Assembly: GCA_038747915.1 (NCBI GenBank)
Contig: JBCDJJ010000007.1
Span: 12,885 to 76,884, forward strand
Source of the DNA: JBCDAP01 sp038747915
GTDB taxonomy: Bacteria > Planctomycetota > Phycisphaerae > Phycisphaerales > UBA1924
Reading direction: 5' to 3'
Length of the DNA: 64,000 nt
Of this stretch, positions 1 to 8,587 are shown piece after piece (within the stretch, counting starts at the first letter, position 1; each line of letters starts with the position of its first letter). The translations under genes and the position numbers were made by a program. The notes beneath the pieces were generated by a model, which had not been told where the DNA came from, searched no databases, and was given only the letters and a program-made list of their open reading frames with translations.

Positions 1-862
1 CTCACATTGATGGCCGGATCGAGGAGCTCGACGATCTCGAGAACTCCATCATCGAGCGCCAAGTCGTCGACCAGAGACGGCGATCCGTAGAGAACGAAAG
101 AGGCCCACTGAACGAACCATCATCAGCGAGACTCGCCCCGTCCGCACCAATAATAAGATCATCAACACCATCTGCATTGAGGTCGCCACCGGAAGCTACC
201 GAGCTCGCAACCGGATCGATCTGCCGATTCCCGTTGATGGCGAAACCAGTCACCCCATCGAGATCCGCAAGATCGATCGACGCCGGGAATGGGCCCGGCG
301 CACCGAAGAACACGTACGCCTGTCCCGCGTTGAAGATCCCGTTCGGATCCGCAAACTGCGCACCGACGACGACATCATCGAAGCCATCCGCGTTGAGATC
401 GCCGGCGGATGCCAAGGTCGTGCTGCTGAAGTCTTCGGCAGCAACGCCATTGAGGATGAACCCGTTGCTCCCATTCAAGCTGGAGAGCTCGAACACAGCG
501 GGCAGGCCACCGCGGACACCGAAGACCACGTAGCTCTCGCCGGCCTCGTTCAGCCCCTTCGGATCGGCGTTTCGTGCACCAATGAGCAGGTCACCCACTC
601 CATCACCGTTCACATCACCGGACGCGCCAACGACGGAGCCGCTCGTATCATGCCCGCCCATCGTGAGCAGCGGACTCAAGCTGCCGTCGATCCCATTCAA
701 CACAGCACCGATCGACCCATCCCCTCCTGCTGCCGGGAGGAGTTCAGCAAGGCTGAACTCATTGCCGAATGAGAACTGGGCTGCCGCTTGTGATGCCGCC
801 AGGCTGCACGCCAGACCACACGACAAAGACAAGTGACATGCGGAATTCGTGCCACAACGCAT
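1..862 (-). CDS. Secreted FG-GAP repeat protein, frameshifted and running off the window
   Basis: Starts at ATG 862, behind a strong AAGGAGAT site 7 bases upstream. Residues 1-29 look like a Sec signal peptide ending in an Ala-rich region before QFSFGNEF. Three FG-GAP (integrin alpha-like) calcium loops follow: DVNGDGVGD near 83, DLNADGFDD near 155 and DLNADGVDD near 227, each followed by a V/I-x-G-A strand and a YVVFG-type strand. Such proteins are exported beta-propeller proteins, function unknown. After about residue 252 (window 96-118) the frame is lost: the annotated frame ends at position 2, whereas the frame two bases over continues with SFVLYGSPSLVDD and stays open to position 1. This is either a true frameshift or a sequence error. 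The C-terminus lies outside the window. The next gene upstream is a decayed relative. Confidence 0.8.
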
Positions 863-1107
863 GATTGGATCTCCTTCCAAGTCGTATCAGTTCGTGCAAC
901 ACGCCTATACGAGGAAGGTACTCCAGCCTTCAAACAAAGTCGCACCGAATCATGCTCATTCACCGCACCAATTCTTGGAGCACAGGTGCAGCGTGCCAAC
1001 TTCACCGATTGAGACAAGAGTCTTACGAACTCGCATCAACTCTATTCACCTATTGGTAACAGGGATCCAATACACCGTTCTTGTCGAGAGTCGAAGCGGC
1101 CTCTGCT

Positions 1108-1600
1108 TCACGGGTACCCAGCATCCAAGAGCGACTGATATCGGTTGAGGTCGTCGATCGTGAACACGCCTCCGGCGAACACTCGGGAAGGTGTCCGCCG
1201 ATGGATCCATGCTGCTGAAGCCATCGATGGAGCCAGCGACGTTGAAGGCGTCGGCCTCTGGCAAGGACAGCTCACGGTCGGCCTCGGAGCAGCCTGTGAA
1301 CTGGTCAAGACCACGAGGCACGACTGGCTTTGGCTCGGCCGCTGGAGCCCCGGGGCGCACCGATGATAAGGTCGCCGAGTCAGTCGTTGCTCGTATCACC
1401 CTGTTGCAGCGATAGCACGGACGGCACGGCTGCTGTCGGCGTTGCCGTCGGTGACGAAGCGGAGGGCGCCATCGACGTTGACGGCCAGGCAGCGCAGGCC
1501 GCCCACGAAGAGAGTGGCGAAGATTACTGCGGGCCGGTCCCAATTTCGCCGGCGACGATCGTCGCAAGCATCTGAACCGCAATACGTTACCAGCCCAGAC
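1108..1600 (-). pseudogene. Decayed 3' part of an FG-GAP secreted protein
   Basis: No frame is open throughout, but protein-like fragments follow each other on the minus strand in three frames. From about 1540 to 1396 one frame reads AVNVDGALRFVTDGNAD and ends in a TGA. The next frame contains GDLIIGAP, a typical FG-GAP strand, but also has an in-frame TGA just before it. From about 1370 to 1190 a third frame reads CSEADRELSLPEADAF. The first-named shift then recurs, with GGVFTIDDLNRYQSLLDAG ending at a stop at 1108. The last two pieces resemble the C-terminal tail of the intact FG-GAP protein at 14354-16177 (C-x2-AD-x-LP, ADxFP, FTxxDL). I infer a gene remnant with at least two frameshifts and two stops. 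It sits directly upstream of a frameshifted FG-GAP gene. Confidence 0.55.
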
Positions 1601-1730
1601 TCAAGAACCCAATCGAAATCCAAACAAATACTGGACGCCGGTAAGCTTGGTGGCAGACTGCTCCGACGCCCTTGAGTGTGATGGGCACCGGAGTTGATCG
1701 TCACGACCCCACGTGAAAGGGAGCCGCATC

Positions 1731-2120
1731 ATGCCACCGACCGCTGCCGAAACGAAGGCTGTTGCCGACCGCATCGTCGAACTCTGCAAGCAAGGCCAGC
1801 ACCGCACAGCCGTTGAAGAGTGCTACGCCGACAACATCGTCTCCGTCGAAGCCACCTCCACACCGGACGCGCCGATGCCCCGTGAAATGACCGGCAAGGA
1901 GATGGTCTTGGGCAAGACCGATTGGTGGTACGACAACCACGAGATGCACGGTGGCACCGTCGATGGACCGTTCATGCACGGGGACGACCGGTTTGCCTTG
2001 ATCTTTGACTTTGATGTGACCTTCAAGCCAACGAGTCAACGGATGCAGATGCGGGAGGTCGGCCTCTACACCGTGGCGGATGGCAAAATCTCGCGAGAGG
2101 AGTTCTACTACACGATGTAA
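1731..2120 (+). CDS. SnoaL/NTF2-like small protein
   Basis: Encodes 129 residues. ATG 1731 is preferred over the in-frame GTG 1713, because AAAGGGAG lies 7 bases before it. The sequence has the layout of the SnoaL-like branch of the NTF2-like fold: an N-terminal helix with IVELCKQGQHRTAVEECYADN, a central loop with a WWYDNHEMHGG stretch, and three strands including FALIFDFDVTFK and REVGLYTVADGKISREEFYY. These proteins form a cone-shaped pocket. Some are isomerases or cyclases, many have no known substrate, and no catalytic residue pattern here allows a choice. It stands alone, followed by a separate TetR gene after about 130 bases. Confidence 0.75.
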   Translation: MPPTAAETKAVADRIVELCKQGQHRTAVEECYADNIVSVEATSTPDAPMPREMTGKEMVLGKTDWWYDNHEMHGGTVDGPFMHGDDRFALIFDFDVTFKPTSQRMQMREVGLYTVADGKISREEFYYTM

Positions 2121-2248
2121 TCATGTGTGAGGTCGGGGCAGTGCACAGGGTTGTGGAACACGGCCGCTGCACCGCTCCGACTCGCCCCCCCATGATCGCG
2201 GGGCTCTGCCACTTTGTCTCCGTGTGGTGACCCACCCGGAGGCGAGTC

Positions 2249-3079
2249 ATGCCCAAGCGTTCAGCCGACCGGACATCACAGAGCGACGGGACGACATCGT
2301 CACGCGCCCACAACGCGGACACTCCAACCGACCCCGCCGTTGGCGATGCCAACGGTGGAGAGCGTGCGCGCCGCACCGCTACAGGTGATGACACACCCAC
2401 GCCGCCTCCAAAGAAAGGCAGCAAGAAGCGAACATCCGTCCGGGACCGAAAGCGGACCGAGCACGAGATCGTCTCAGCGGTCGGCGCGGTGCTGGCGCGA
2501 GATGGGTTCCGCGGTATCGGTGTGAACGCGCTCGCACGCGAGGCGGGTGTCGACAAGGTGCTGATCTACCGGTACTTCGGCGGGCTGGAGCAGGCCATCG
2601 AGGCCTACGCCCGAGAGGTCGAGTTTTGGCCGACCGCCGACGAGCTCGCGGGGTACGACGATGCGGTCGCGAGCGCACCGATCATCGATCAGTTAATCAC
2701 CTACCTGCGGAACCTGGCGCGGGCCCTGCAACGCCGCCCCACCACGCTCGAGGTGCTGGCGTGGGAGGTGAGCGAGCGCAACGACCTGACACGTCAGTTG
2801 GATACCGCACGACGGGCGGTGACCGCTGAATTCTTCGAACGATTTGTGACCCTCAACGCCGACGATCCACGCTCACGCGCGATCCGTGACCCGTTCGACC
2901 TTGTGGCACTCGGTGTCATCGCAGCGGTGCTCCGAGGGCACCGAGCCGATCAGGACGGCAGCCCAGGGGTCGGCATCACGCCGGTGGATGGCGACTGGTC
3001 ATCGCTCGACGCTGCGATCGAGATCGCTGTGCGAGGCATCCTCACCCAAGGCTCGATAGAACCCAACCCGCAGGGCTGA
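2249..3079 (+). CDS. TetR-family transcriptional regulator with long disordered N-terminus
   Basis: Encodes 276 residues; GGAGG stands 7 bases before ATG 2249. The first ~65 residues are rich in Thr, Pro, Ser and Lys and look unstructured, which is unusual for TetR proteins. Residues ~70-116 carry the TetR helix-turn-helix: IVSAVGAVLARDGFRGIGVN, then LAREAGVDKVLIYRYFGG, including the family's typical Y-R-Y-F ending. The rest is the helical ligand-binding and dimerisation domain. The Lys/Arg-rich stretch just before the HTH may help DNA contact. Target genes are unknown; the neighbouring NTF2-like gene on the same strand is one candidate, but no operator repeat was recognised. Confidence 0.88.
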   Translation: MPKRSADRTSQSDGTTSSRAHNADTPTDPAVGDANGGERARRTATGDDTPTPPPKKGSKKRTSVRDRKRTEHEIVSAVGAVLARDGFRGIGVNALAREAGVDKVLIYRYFGGLEQAIEAYAREVEFWPTADELAGYDDAVASAPIIDQLITYLRNLARALQRRPTTLEVLAWEVSERNDLTRQLDTARRAVTAEFFERFVTLNADDPRSRAIRDPFDLVALGVIAAVLRGHRADQDGSPGVGITPVDGDWSSLDAAIEIAVRGILTQGSIEPNPQG

Positions 3080-3117
3080 TCTCTCGCTCTCTGTGGCGTT
3101 CTTTGACCTTCTCAAGC

Positions 3118-3143
3118 ATGATGAGATTCGATTCTCAATCATG
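3118..3143 (+). terminator. Probable terminator hairpin after the TetR gene
   Basis: CATGATGAGA (3118-3127) pairs with TCTCAATCATG (3133-3143) with one bulged base. A T-rich stretch (GGTTTTCTCGCTTTTTC) follows within 10 bases. It lies about 40 bases after the TetR stop codon. Confidence 0.45.
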
Positions 3144-3593
3144 TCTGGCAGGTTTTCTCGCTTTTTCTTCTCGTTGGTTTGACACCCCCCCGGGTGAATT
3201 CGAGATTGTCACTGATGAGTGACACATGTTGCTCATGACACTCCGATGCAGCGGGATGGACAGCCGACCCGCGAGACAGACCCGTTCCCCACGTGCCTCT
3301 CCTCTCTCTCTTGTGAATCGCGACGCATCGACCGTCGTCGACCCACGGGTCGGTGACGGCCGGTGCCGAGCGGCTCAGCCTCGACATCCTCCCCTCCACC
3401 GACCCCAACCCCCGGGCCCCCCACGTACACAGGCGTGGGGGACCTTTCTGCCACGCGAGATCCACCACGCGCCCGCGGCAGCGCCACCACGCCCCGCGGG
3501 TCTTCACACCGACCCCAGAACTCGGTCGCAACGCGGCGACACTCGTGCCACCGGCGCTGAAGCGGCTTGGGCCGTCTCAAGGCCCGCGAGGTC
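3144..3593. other. Intergenic stretch with one strong hairpin
   Basis: I find no convincing coding frame here. The main structure is a perfect 8-bp stem, CCCCCACG (3418-3425) and CGTGGGGG (3434-3441), with an 8-base loop. It lies between the converging TetR and thioredoxin-like genes and could end transcription of the minus-strand gene, but there is no T-run on that side. Confidence 0.4.
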
Positions 3594-4187
3594 TCAATCG
3601 CTGTGTTTCTGGCGGAGCCGTGTGCTCAGGCGAAGCAGCAACTGATTGCGCTCGAACACATCGACCCAGTCCGCCGTGACCTCGGCGACCTCTTCCGCAG
3701 GGACCGGGGCGCCGGGCACTGGGCAGTTCGCGCCGAGCGCCGCCTCGGCCATCTTGCGGTATCGCGTGAGGGTGCGGTCGCCGAAGATCTGGACCGGCTC
3801 GAAGTCCTCAGCCATAAAAATGGCGACGGGTACTCGTGTGCCGCCGCAGATCTTGACCTGCTCGGCGAGGGCCATCTGCTCGTCGCGGTCGGCGAAGCGG
3901 AGGTTGACTTTGCGTGGGTTGGCCTCCGCGATGCGGGCGAGGATCGGGCACTGCTGCACGCAGTCGCCGCACCACACCCCCGAGATCACGAGCACGGGCA
4001 TCTCGCGCACGAAGCCGCCGATCAGCTCGTGCTGCGGCCCCGTGAGCCGGACCGAGTCGTAGAACGCATCCCACTTGGCTCGCTTGTCGGCGTCGGCGGT
4101 GGCGACGTAGTCGGCGTAGCCCAGGCCGGACTCGAAGACGAACTTGAGAAAGTCGGGCGTGAGGGCCGGGTCGATCGCGGTAGACAT
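3594..4187 (-). CDS. Thioredoxin-family protein with CGDC motif
   Basis: Encodes 197 residues; AGGAG lies 7 bases before ATG 4187. The protein begins with a helical ~60-residue extension, then has VLVISGVWCGDCVQQCPIL with the redox pair Cys73-Cys76 (CGDC), and a later GGTRVPVAIF stretch that supplies the cis-Pro of the thioredoxin fold. The pattern fits the cytoplasmic thioredoxin-like family in which the motif is CGDC rather than CGPC. It has no signal peptide or lipobox, so a cytosolic thiol-disulfide role is likely. A partner is unknown. It lies downstream of an aldo/keto reductase on the same strand with about 95 bases between them, so co-transcription is possible. Confidence 0.85.
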   Translation of the reverse strand: MSTAIDPALTPDFLKFVFESGLGYADYVATADADKRAKWDAFYDSVRLTGPQHELIGGFVREMPVLVISGVWCGDCVQQCPILARIAEANPRKVNLRFADRDEQMALAEQVKICGGTRVPVAIFMAEDFEPVQIFGDRTLTRYRKMAEAALGANCPVPGAPVPAEEVAEVTADWVDVFERNQLLLRLSTRLRQKHSD

Positions 4188-4283
4188 TCAGAGGCTCCTG
4201 CGGAGGGTCGAGGGACACAACGGCGTTGACCCCGGATGCTATTCGGCTCACCGGGGTCCGCCCGCACTGGTGTACACCCCGGC

Positions 4284-5402
4284 TCACCACCGTTCGGCGT
4301 CGTTCTGGGGGCTGGCGCCCCAGCGTTCGGTCGAGACCCCGTTAATGGTGGTGCCGTTGTGGATCGGCGTGCGCACGAACTGGAGGAAATCATGCGGGAA
4401 GTTGAGCTTGGGCTTGGAGGCCTCGTCGAGGGTCTCGATGTGCTCATCGGTGAGGTCGACGGTGAGCGAGGCGAGGTTGGACTCGAGGTGCTCTATGGTG
4501 CGCGCGCCGATGATGATGCTGGCCACGCCGGGTTTCGCGCGGAGCCACGCGAGTGCGACCTCGGCCATCGAGCGGCCGGTTTCACCCGAGACCGCCTCGA
4601 GGGCCGTCAGGATCTTCCATGTGCGGTCTTCCTTGAAGAGCGGGTTATCCTCCTTCATGCGGCCCTGCTCGGGCATCTGGTCTTTCTTGTACTTGCCCGA
4701 GAGCAGCCCGCCCTTGAGCGGTGACCAGGGCGTCACACCCATGCCGAGTTCCTGGGCCATCGGGATCAGCTCGCCCTCGACCGTGCGCTCGATCATCGAG
4801 TACTCGATCTGCAGCGCGATGAGCGGCGCCCAGCTGCGGAAGTGGGCGGTGGTCTGCGCCTGGGCGCACTTCCAGGCCGGCGTATCGGAGAAGCCGAGGT
4901 ACCGCACCTTGCCCGAGGTCACGAGATCGTCGAGACCGCGCATGGTCTCTTCGATCGGCGTGTGCTGATCCCAGAAATGCATCCACAGCAGATCGATGTA
5001 GTCGGTGCGCATGCGCCGCAGCGATTGCTCGACGGACTCCATGAGCGCTTTCCGCGACGCACCACCGCCGTTGGGATCGCCGGGGTACATGTTGCCGAGC
5101 CACTTGGTGGCGATGACCCACCGGTCGCGGAAGGGGAACTCGACGCCACGCTGGCCTTTGCCGGCCTTGCCGCGGAAGTAGGACCCGAGGATGACCTCGG
5201 ATTCGCCCTTGTTGTACATGTTGGCGGTGTCGATGAAGTTGCCGCCGAGCTCGTAGAAGCGGTCGAGCTGTTTGAACGAGTCGTCCATCTCGGCCCCGAT
5301 GCCCCATTCAGTGCCGAAGGTCATGGCGCCGAGGCAAAGGGGCGAGACACGGAGGCCGGAGTTGCCGAGTGTGACGTAGTGATCGAGCTGTGTGGCGGGC
5401 AT
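4284..5402 (-). CDS. Aldo/keto reductase
   Basis: Encodes 372 residues from ATG 5402; AAGGA lies 8-12 bases upstream. An upstream in-frame ATG exists, but it adds a low-complexity leader without family similarity. The NADPH-dependent TIM-barrel family is clear: LGNSGLRVSPLCLGAMTFG at the N-terminus, the catalytic Asp and Tyr in FIDTANMYNKGESE, Lys in VIATKWLG, and His in LLWMHFWD. The C-terminal IIIGARTIEHLESNLA segment is the cofactor-binding end seen in the YajO/Tas-type subfamily. The substrate is not predictable. The neighbouring thioredoxin-like gene hints at redox housekeeping but is not decisive. Confidence 0.92.
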   Translation of the reverse strand: MPATQLDHYVTLGNSGLRVSPLCLGAMTFGTEWGIGAEMDDSFKQLDRFYELGGNFIDTANMYNKGESEVILGSYFRGKAGKGQRGVEFPFRDRWVIATKWLGNMYPGDPNGGGASRKALMESVEQSLRRMRTDYIDLLWMHFWDQHTPIEETMRGLDDLVTSGKVRYLGFSDTPAWKCAQAQTTAHFRSWAPLIALQIEYSMIERTVEGELIPMAQELGMGVTPWSPLKGGLLSGKYKKDQMPEQGRMKEDNPLFKEDRTWKILTALEAVSGETGRSMAEVALAWLRAKPGVASIIIGARTIEHLESNLASLTVDLTDEHIETLDEASKPKLNFPHDFLQFVRTPIHNGTTINGVSTERWGASPQNDAERW

Positions 5403-5545
5403 GGGGAGTCCTTGGGGAGGCGCGAAGGAACGAGACATGGGGGTACGAAGCAGGAGGCCGAAGGTAGCATGCCAGGGGGCCGACCTACAGCACGTGTGAT
5501 GATCGAGGTGCATCGATCCGCCCGACGACGCGGTAGTTCCACGTG

Positions 5546-6017
5546 ATGAGCGGCTACTGGGCGCTCTGGTCTCGGATCCGGCACCGCGGTCTGCCGTCGC
5601 GGATGCGGTGGCTCCGCCGCCACCGGGTATTCCTCTGGCTGCAGAACCAGTCTTCGCGGTGGCAGTGGGTACTGATCATGCCCGCGGTTGGTTTGCTTTT
5701 TTTACATAGGGTTCAACCTGGTGTACCCGTTCCAGAGCTTGGGGACCAATGCCTGGAAGGCACGCGTCTTGCTCCCGGGGTTCGCGGCCCTCGGGATTCC
5801 AATCGGCATAGCGATCAGCTTTACGTGGCTCCGAAGCACGATCCCGCGCGGGTGGGTCAAGGTCGATCCAAGGTGCATGGCCCGACCGCCGATGTGCCCG
5901 GCGTGTGACTTCGATCTCGACGAGCTCGTGCCGGAAGACGACGGATGCACCGTTTGCCCCGAGTGCGGGACGGCATGGCGTGTGGGGGAGATGCCGCGCG
6001 AGCCCGTACCCTGGTGA
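5546..6017 (+). CDS. Small membrane protein with C-terminal zinc ribbon, frameshifted at a T7 tract
   Basis: Two abutting frames make one protein-like product. From ATG 5546 the first frame reads basic residues, then the start of a membrane segment (WVLIMPAVGLLF). The second frame continues YIGFNLVYPF, a second membrane segment (LLPGFAALGIPIGIAISFTW) and a zinc ribbon, CPACDFDLDEL...CPECGTAWRVGE. The switch falls on seven Ts at 5697-5703; with six Ts the product would be continuous at about 156 residues. The C-terminal ribbon is nearly identical in pattern to that of the next gene, so the two are paralogues. Function is unknown. The shift may be a sequencing error, phase variation or transcriptional slippage. 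Confidence 0.65.
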
Positions 6018-6043
6018 CCGAGGCTGACACCGGGAGGGCTGAA

Positions 6044-6598
6044 GTGTTCCGTATCACAGTGCACGACGACCGTGAGGTCCCGCATCGCGTGCCGGTGCGG
6101 GCGTCGGATCTCCCTCGCGGCTTCGCTCCACTCCTGCGACGCGACGATCGCGGGCCCGATGCGGAGCTCGAACGCTACCGGCAGCACCGCGCCTGGGAAG
6201 TTGCTCGATCGCCGGGAGGCAGTCGAACGTTCGCGTTCCTGTTCTTGCTGTCGATCTGGGCGGCCTGCACGCTGCTCTTGCTCCCCGGCGTGCTCGAATC
6301 CGGGCGCATCGATGGTCGATCGCTCGTGCAGTTTGGTCCCGGGGCACTCTTCACAGGCCTGTTATGCCTCCAGATTCTCTACCTGCGACGGACGGACACG
6401 CCGGCCAAACGATCGCGGCGCGGCCGGCGGGCGAGGCCGTGGGACGCCTTCCGCGCCCGACCCTCTGCGTGCATCGCGTGCCGGTTCGACCTGCGGGGGC
6501 TGGAGCCTGAGGACGATGGGTGCACGGTGTGCCCCGAGTGCGGGGCGGCGTGGCGTGTGGGCGAGGATCCAGACCCATGGTCGGATCACCGATCATGA
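6044..6598 (+). CDS. Membrane protein with C-terminal CxxC zinc ribbon
   Basis: Encodes 184 residues from GTG 6044, chosen because GGGAGGG lies 5-6 bases upstream and upstream codons read like the previous gene's tail out of frame. A charged N-terminal region is followed by two membrane segments, TFAFLFLLSIWAACTLLLL and LFTGLLCLQILYL. The basic stretch after that ends in a zinc ribbon, CIACRFDLRGL...CPECGAAWRVGE. Two CxxC knuckles spaced about 20 residues apart are expected to bind one zinc ion. No enzyme motif is visible. The product shares its ribbon with the gene just upstream, which suggests tandem duplication. A double-hairpin repeat begins 10 bases after its stop. Confidence 0.75.
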   Translation: MFRITVHDDREVPHRVPVRASDLPRGFAPLLRRDDRGPDAELERYRQHRAWEVARSPGGSRTFAFLFLLSIWAACTLLLLPGVLESGRIDGRSLVQFGPGALFTGLLCLQILYLRRTDTPAKRSRRGRRARPWDAFRARPSACIACRFDLRGLEPEDDGCTVCPECGAAWRVGEDPDPWSDHRS

Positions 6599-6608
6599 AT
6601 ACCTCGAA

Positions 6609-6726
6609 CACCTTGCGTCTTCGTGTTCCCGGATGCGTGATGGGAGCGTCCCCGCCCCCACGGCCGGACAACAGGCACCTTTGGGTGAATGTTCGTGGGA
6701 GCGAGACGCTCCCACCACCGGACCAC
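6609..6726 (+). repeat. 3'-UTR double-hairpin element, copy A
   Basis: One of three copies of a ~115-bp element (others at 11603-11722 and 20289-20403, both minus strand). In gene direction it starts with CACCTTGCGTCTTCGTG, has a first imperfect palindrome around ATGGGAGCGTCCCCGCCCCCA (6640-6660), a spacer with GGCCGG, CAGGCACC and GTGAATGTTC, and a second palindrome GTGGGAGCGAGACGCTCCCAC (6695-6715). It begins 10 bases after the stop of the zinc-ribbon gene. Confidence 0.8.
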
Positions 6727-6757
6727 AGAACTCGATGATGCACGATGCTCGAGTGGG

Positions 6758-7441
6758 CTACGCACGGTCGTCCAGCCTGCGCTCGATGCGGTGCAGCGTG
6801 TCGCGGATGTCGGCCAGGATAGCTGGTGTGCCGTCGAGAGCGTCGCCCACCGACCCCGCCGCCATGGGTGAGACCGGTGGTGACACCGCGGGAGGGGTCG
6901 ACAAGGGCAGCGGGACCTCCGCACTGCCGACCACCCGGTCGCGCTGCTCGATGACCTTCGCCCGGAACCGGCGCGACTCCTCGATCCCAACGAGCGTGAC
7001 GAGCGCACCGCTGGTGCTCCCGCCGGACTGGCCAGCGGTCTCGACGCTCAGGGCTTCGAGCCGGAGCCAGCGCATGATGGGCCCCTGCTTCACGCCGAGA
7101 TCGGTGATCTTGTCGAGCGGGATCGCTCGCTCCTCGCGAAACCACAGCCCGCGAGCGACCTCGAGCTTCCGCGGGCCGAGCTCACACCGAAGCTTCTGGA
7201 AGTAGCGCGTGTAGTACCAATCGGCACAGAACCACATCACAACGGGTACGGACCAGAGGAGTAGGCTCAAGCCGAACATGATCGGCACCAAGAAAAGCCC
7301 GAAGATCCCAAAGATCAGACCCGAGCCGATGACCGCATTGGCGACGTAGTACTGCTTGGCGTTCTTACTGAATGTCGCGCGGGCGAGAGTGTGCTGATCG
7401 ATGGAGCTGCCCGATTGATCATCGGAGACGGTCTGCGTCAC
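6758..7441 (-). CDS. Membrane protein with bacterial PH domain (bPH2/DUF304-like)
   Basis: Encodes 227 residues. After a short polar start the protein has two close hydrophobic segments (about residues 33-52 and 54-72), then RYFQKLRCELGPRKLEVARG, LWFREERAIPLDKITDLGVKQGP and LEALSVETAGQSGG. This order is characteristic of the YdbS/YdbT-like bPH2 domain. The C-terminal third is Pro/Ser-rich and ends in a helix, ILADIRDTLHRIERRLDD. Such proteins sit in the inner membrane with the PH domain in the cytoplasm; their role is mostly unknown. It converges on the double-hairpin element after the zinc-ribbon gene. Confidence 0.82.
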   Translation of the reverse strand: MTQTVSDDQSGSSIDQHTLARATFSKNAKQYYVANAVIGSGLIFGIFGLFLVPIMFGLSLLLWSVPVVMWFCADWYYTRYFQKLRCELGPRKLEVARGLWFREERAIPLDKITDLGVKQGPIMRWLRLEALSVETAGQSGGSTSGALVTLVGIEESRRFRAKVIEQRDRVVGSAEVPLPLSTPPAVSPPVSPMAAGSVGDALDGTPAILADIRDTLHRIERRLDDRA

Positions 7442-7575
7442 AGCATGGCTCCTCGTTCACCGACACACCCGGTCACGGTGCATCCGAGGAGTCATTCCGG
7501 TTTGCCTCAGGCGGGTTTCATCGTGCGCCGGACGAGCCGATCGACCTGCCCGGCTCGGGTTTCACCTCTTTGCAC

Positions 7576-8379
7576 CTATTCGCTTCGGCGGCGGCGGGTG
7601 CAGATCGCAGCGGCACCAAAGGCCAGACCCACTGCAGCGCCCGGCGTCGGCACATACGAGAACGACACGATGTCGTGGTTGCCGAAGGCGCCGGCGGTCG
7701 AGGCGGTGAAGCCGACGAAGGCCGAGTTGCTGCCGAGGATGGTGAGCAGTTCGAGGTCATCGACCGTCACGACGGGGGTGAGGAGGTCGTTGCCGTCGGG
7801 TGCGGCGAACACGGTGAGCGTGGTGCCGTCGTAGGTCACCCGGGCGTTCCAGAGTTCGCCGTTGTCGAACTGCTCGGTCACGCTCGCGGTTTCAACGGTC
7901 GTGAGGGGGCCACCGTCACTCACCACGATGCCGATGTGGTTCGAGTCGGGATCGGTCGGCGAGTTGAAGAACGTGTCGAACTCAATCACAAGCGACGGTC
8001 GGATACCGCTGTAGCCGATCCCGCTGCCCGAGCCACCGAGCGCATCGACGCCCTCGTTCTGCACCACGAACGCAAGACCGTCGGCCCCGACCTGGCCGGA
8101 AAGGTCTGAAATACCCCCAACATCAGTGATGCGGAAGGAGAACTCGGCCTGGAACGTGTTGATGCTCACCAGGCCCGACGCGAAGAACGAACCAGCGTTC
8201 GCATCCTCCGACGCCAGGCGGACCACATCGCCATCGATGCCGTTGTCGACGACCGATGACGCCCCCGACAGCGTGAGGCCGGTCGTATCGGAAAACCCCG
8301 GGTAGCTGAGCGTTGTCGCACTCGCTGCTGCACCGATCGATACAGCAACAGCCCCCGCGCACATGGACTGAAAAGACAT
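7576..8379 (-). CDS. Secreted L-type lectin-like protein with PEP-CTERM-like tail
   Basis: Encodes 267 residues from ATG 8379, with GAGGAG 6 bases upstream. A signal peptide (~20 residues, ending ASA) precedes a legume/L-type lectin-like sandwich: FQAEFSFRITD, DGLAFVVQNE, GYSGIRPSLVIEFDTFFN, DPDSNHIGIVVSDGG, WNARVTYDGTTLTVF and FVGFTASTAG followed by HDIVSFSY. The conserved Asp and Asn of such metal-binding loops are present (IEFDTFFN). The C-terminus is VPTPG, a hydrophobic stretch and RRRR, a sorting signal of the PEP-CTERM type. I infer an exported, surface-processed sugar-binding protein. No exosortase gene is seen in the window. Confidence 0.85.
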   Translation of the reverse strand: MSFQSMCAGAVAVSIGAAASATTLSYPGFSDTTGLTLSGASSVVDNGIDGDVVRLASEDANAGSFFASGLVSINTFQAEFSFRITDVGGISDLSGQVGADGLAFVVQNEGVDALGGSGSGIGYSGIRPSLVIEFDTFFNSPTDPDSNHIGIVVSDGGPLTTVETASVTEQFDNGELWNARVTYDGTTLTVFAAPDGNDLLTPVVTVDDLELLTILGSNSAFVGFTASTAGAFGNHDIVSFSYVPTPGAAVGLAFGAAAICTRRRRSE

Positions 8380-8587
8380 CAGGTTGCTCCTCACCACCGG
8401 CCGGCTGTGCATTGCCGGTGTGATCGTGTTTCTTCCCGCCCAGCACTCGCTCGGGCGTTGACGGGCGTGAACCGCTCCGCCATTCGATCTTGCAGTAAGG
8501 GACCGGGCGCGTCAAGCGCCGCACTTCTTTCGATTGTGCCTTGGCGAAACGGTCGCTTGGTGGCTCTTTCGGGCCTGGCGGGCGTGC

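Noticed and set aside
3418..3441. Hairpin as a firm intrinsic terminator.
   Set aside because: The stem is perfect but there is no T-run in the direction of the nearest gene; left as a note in the intergenic entry.
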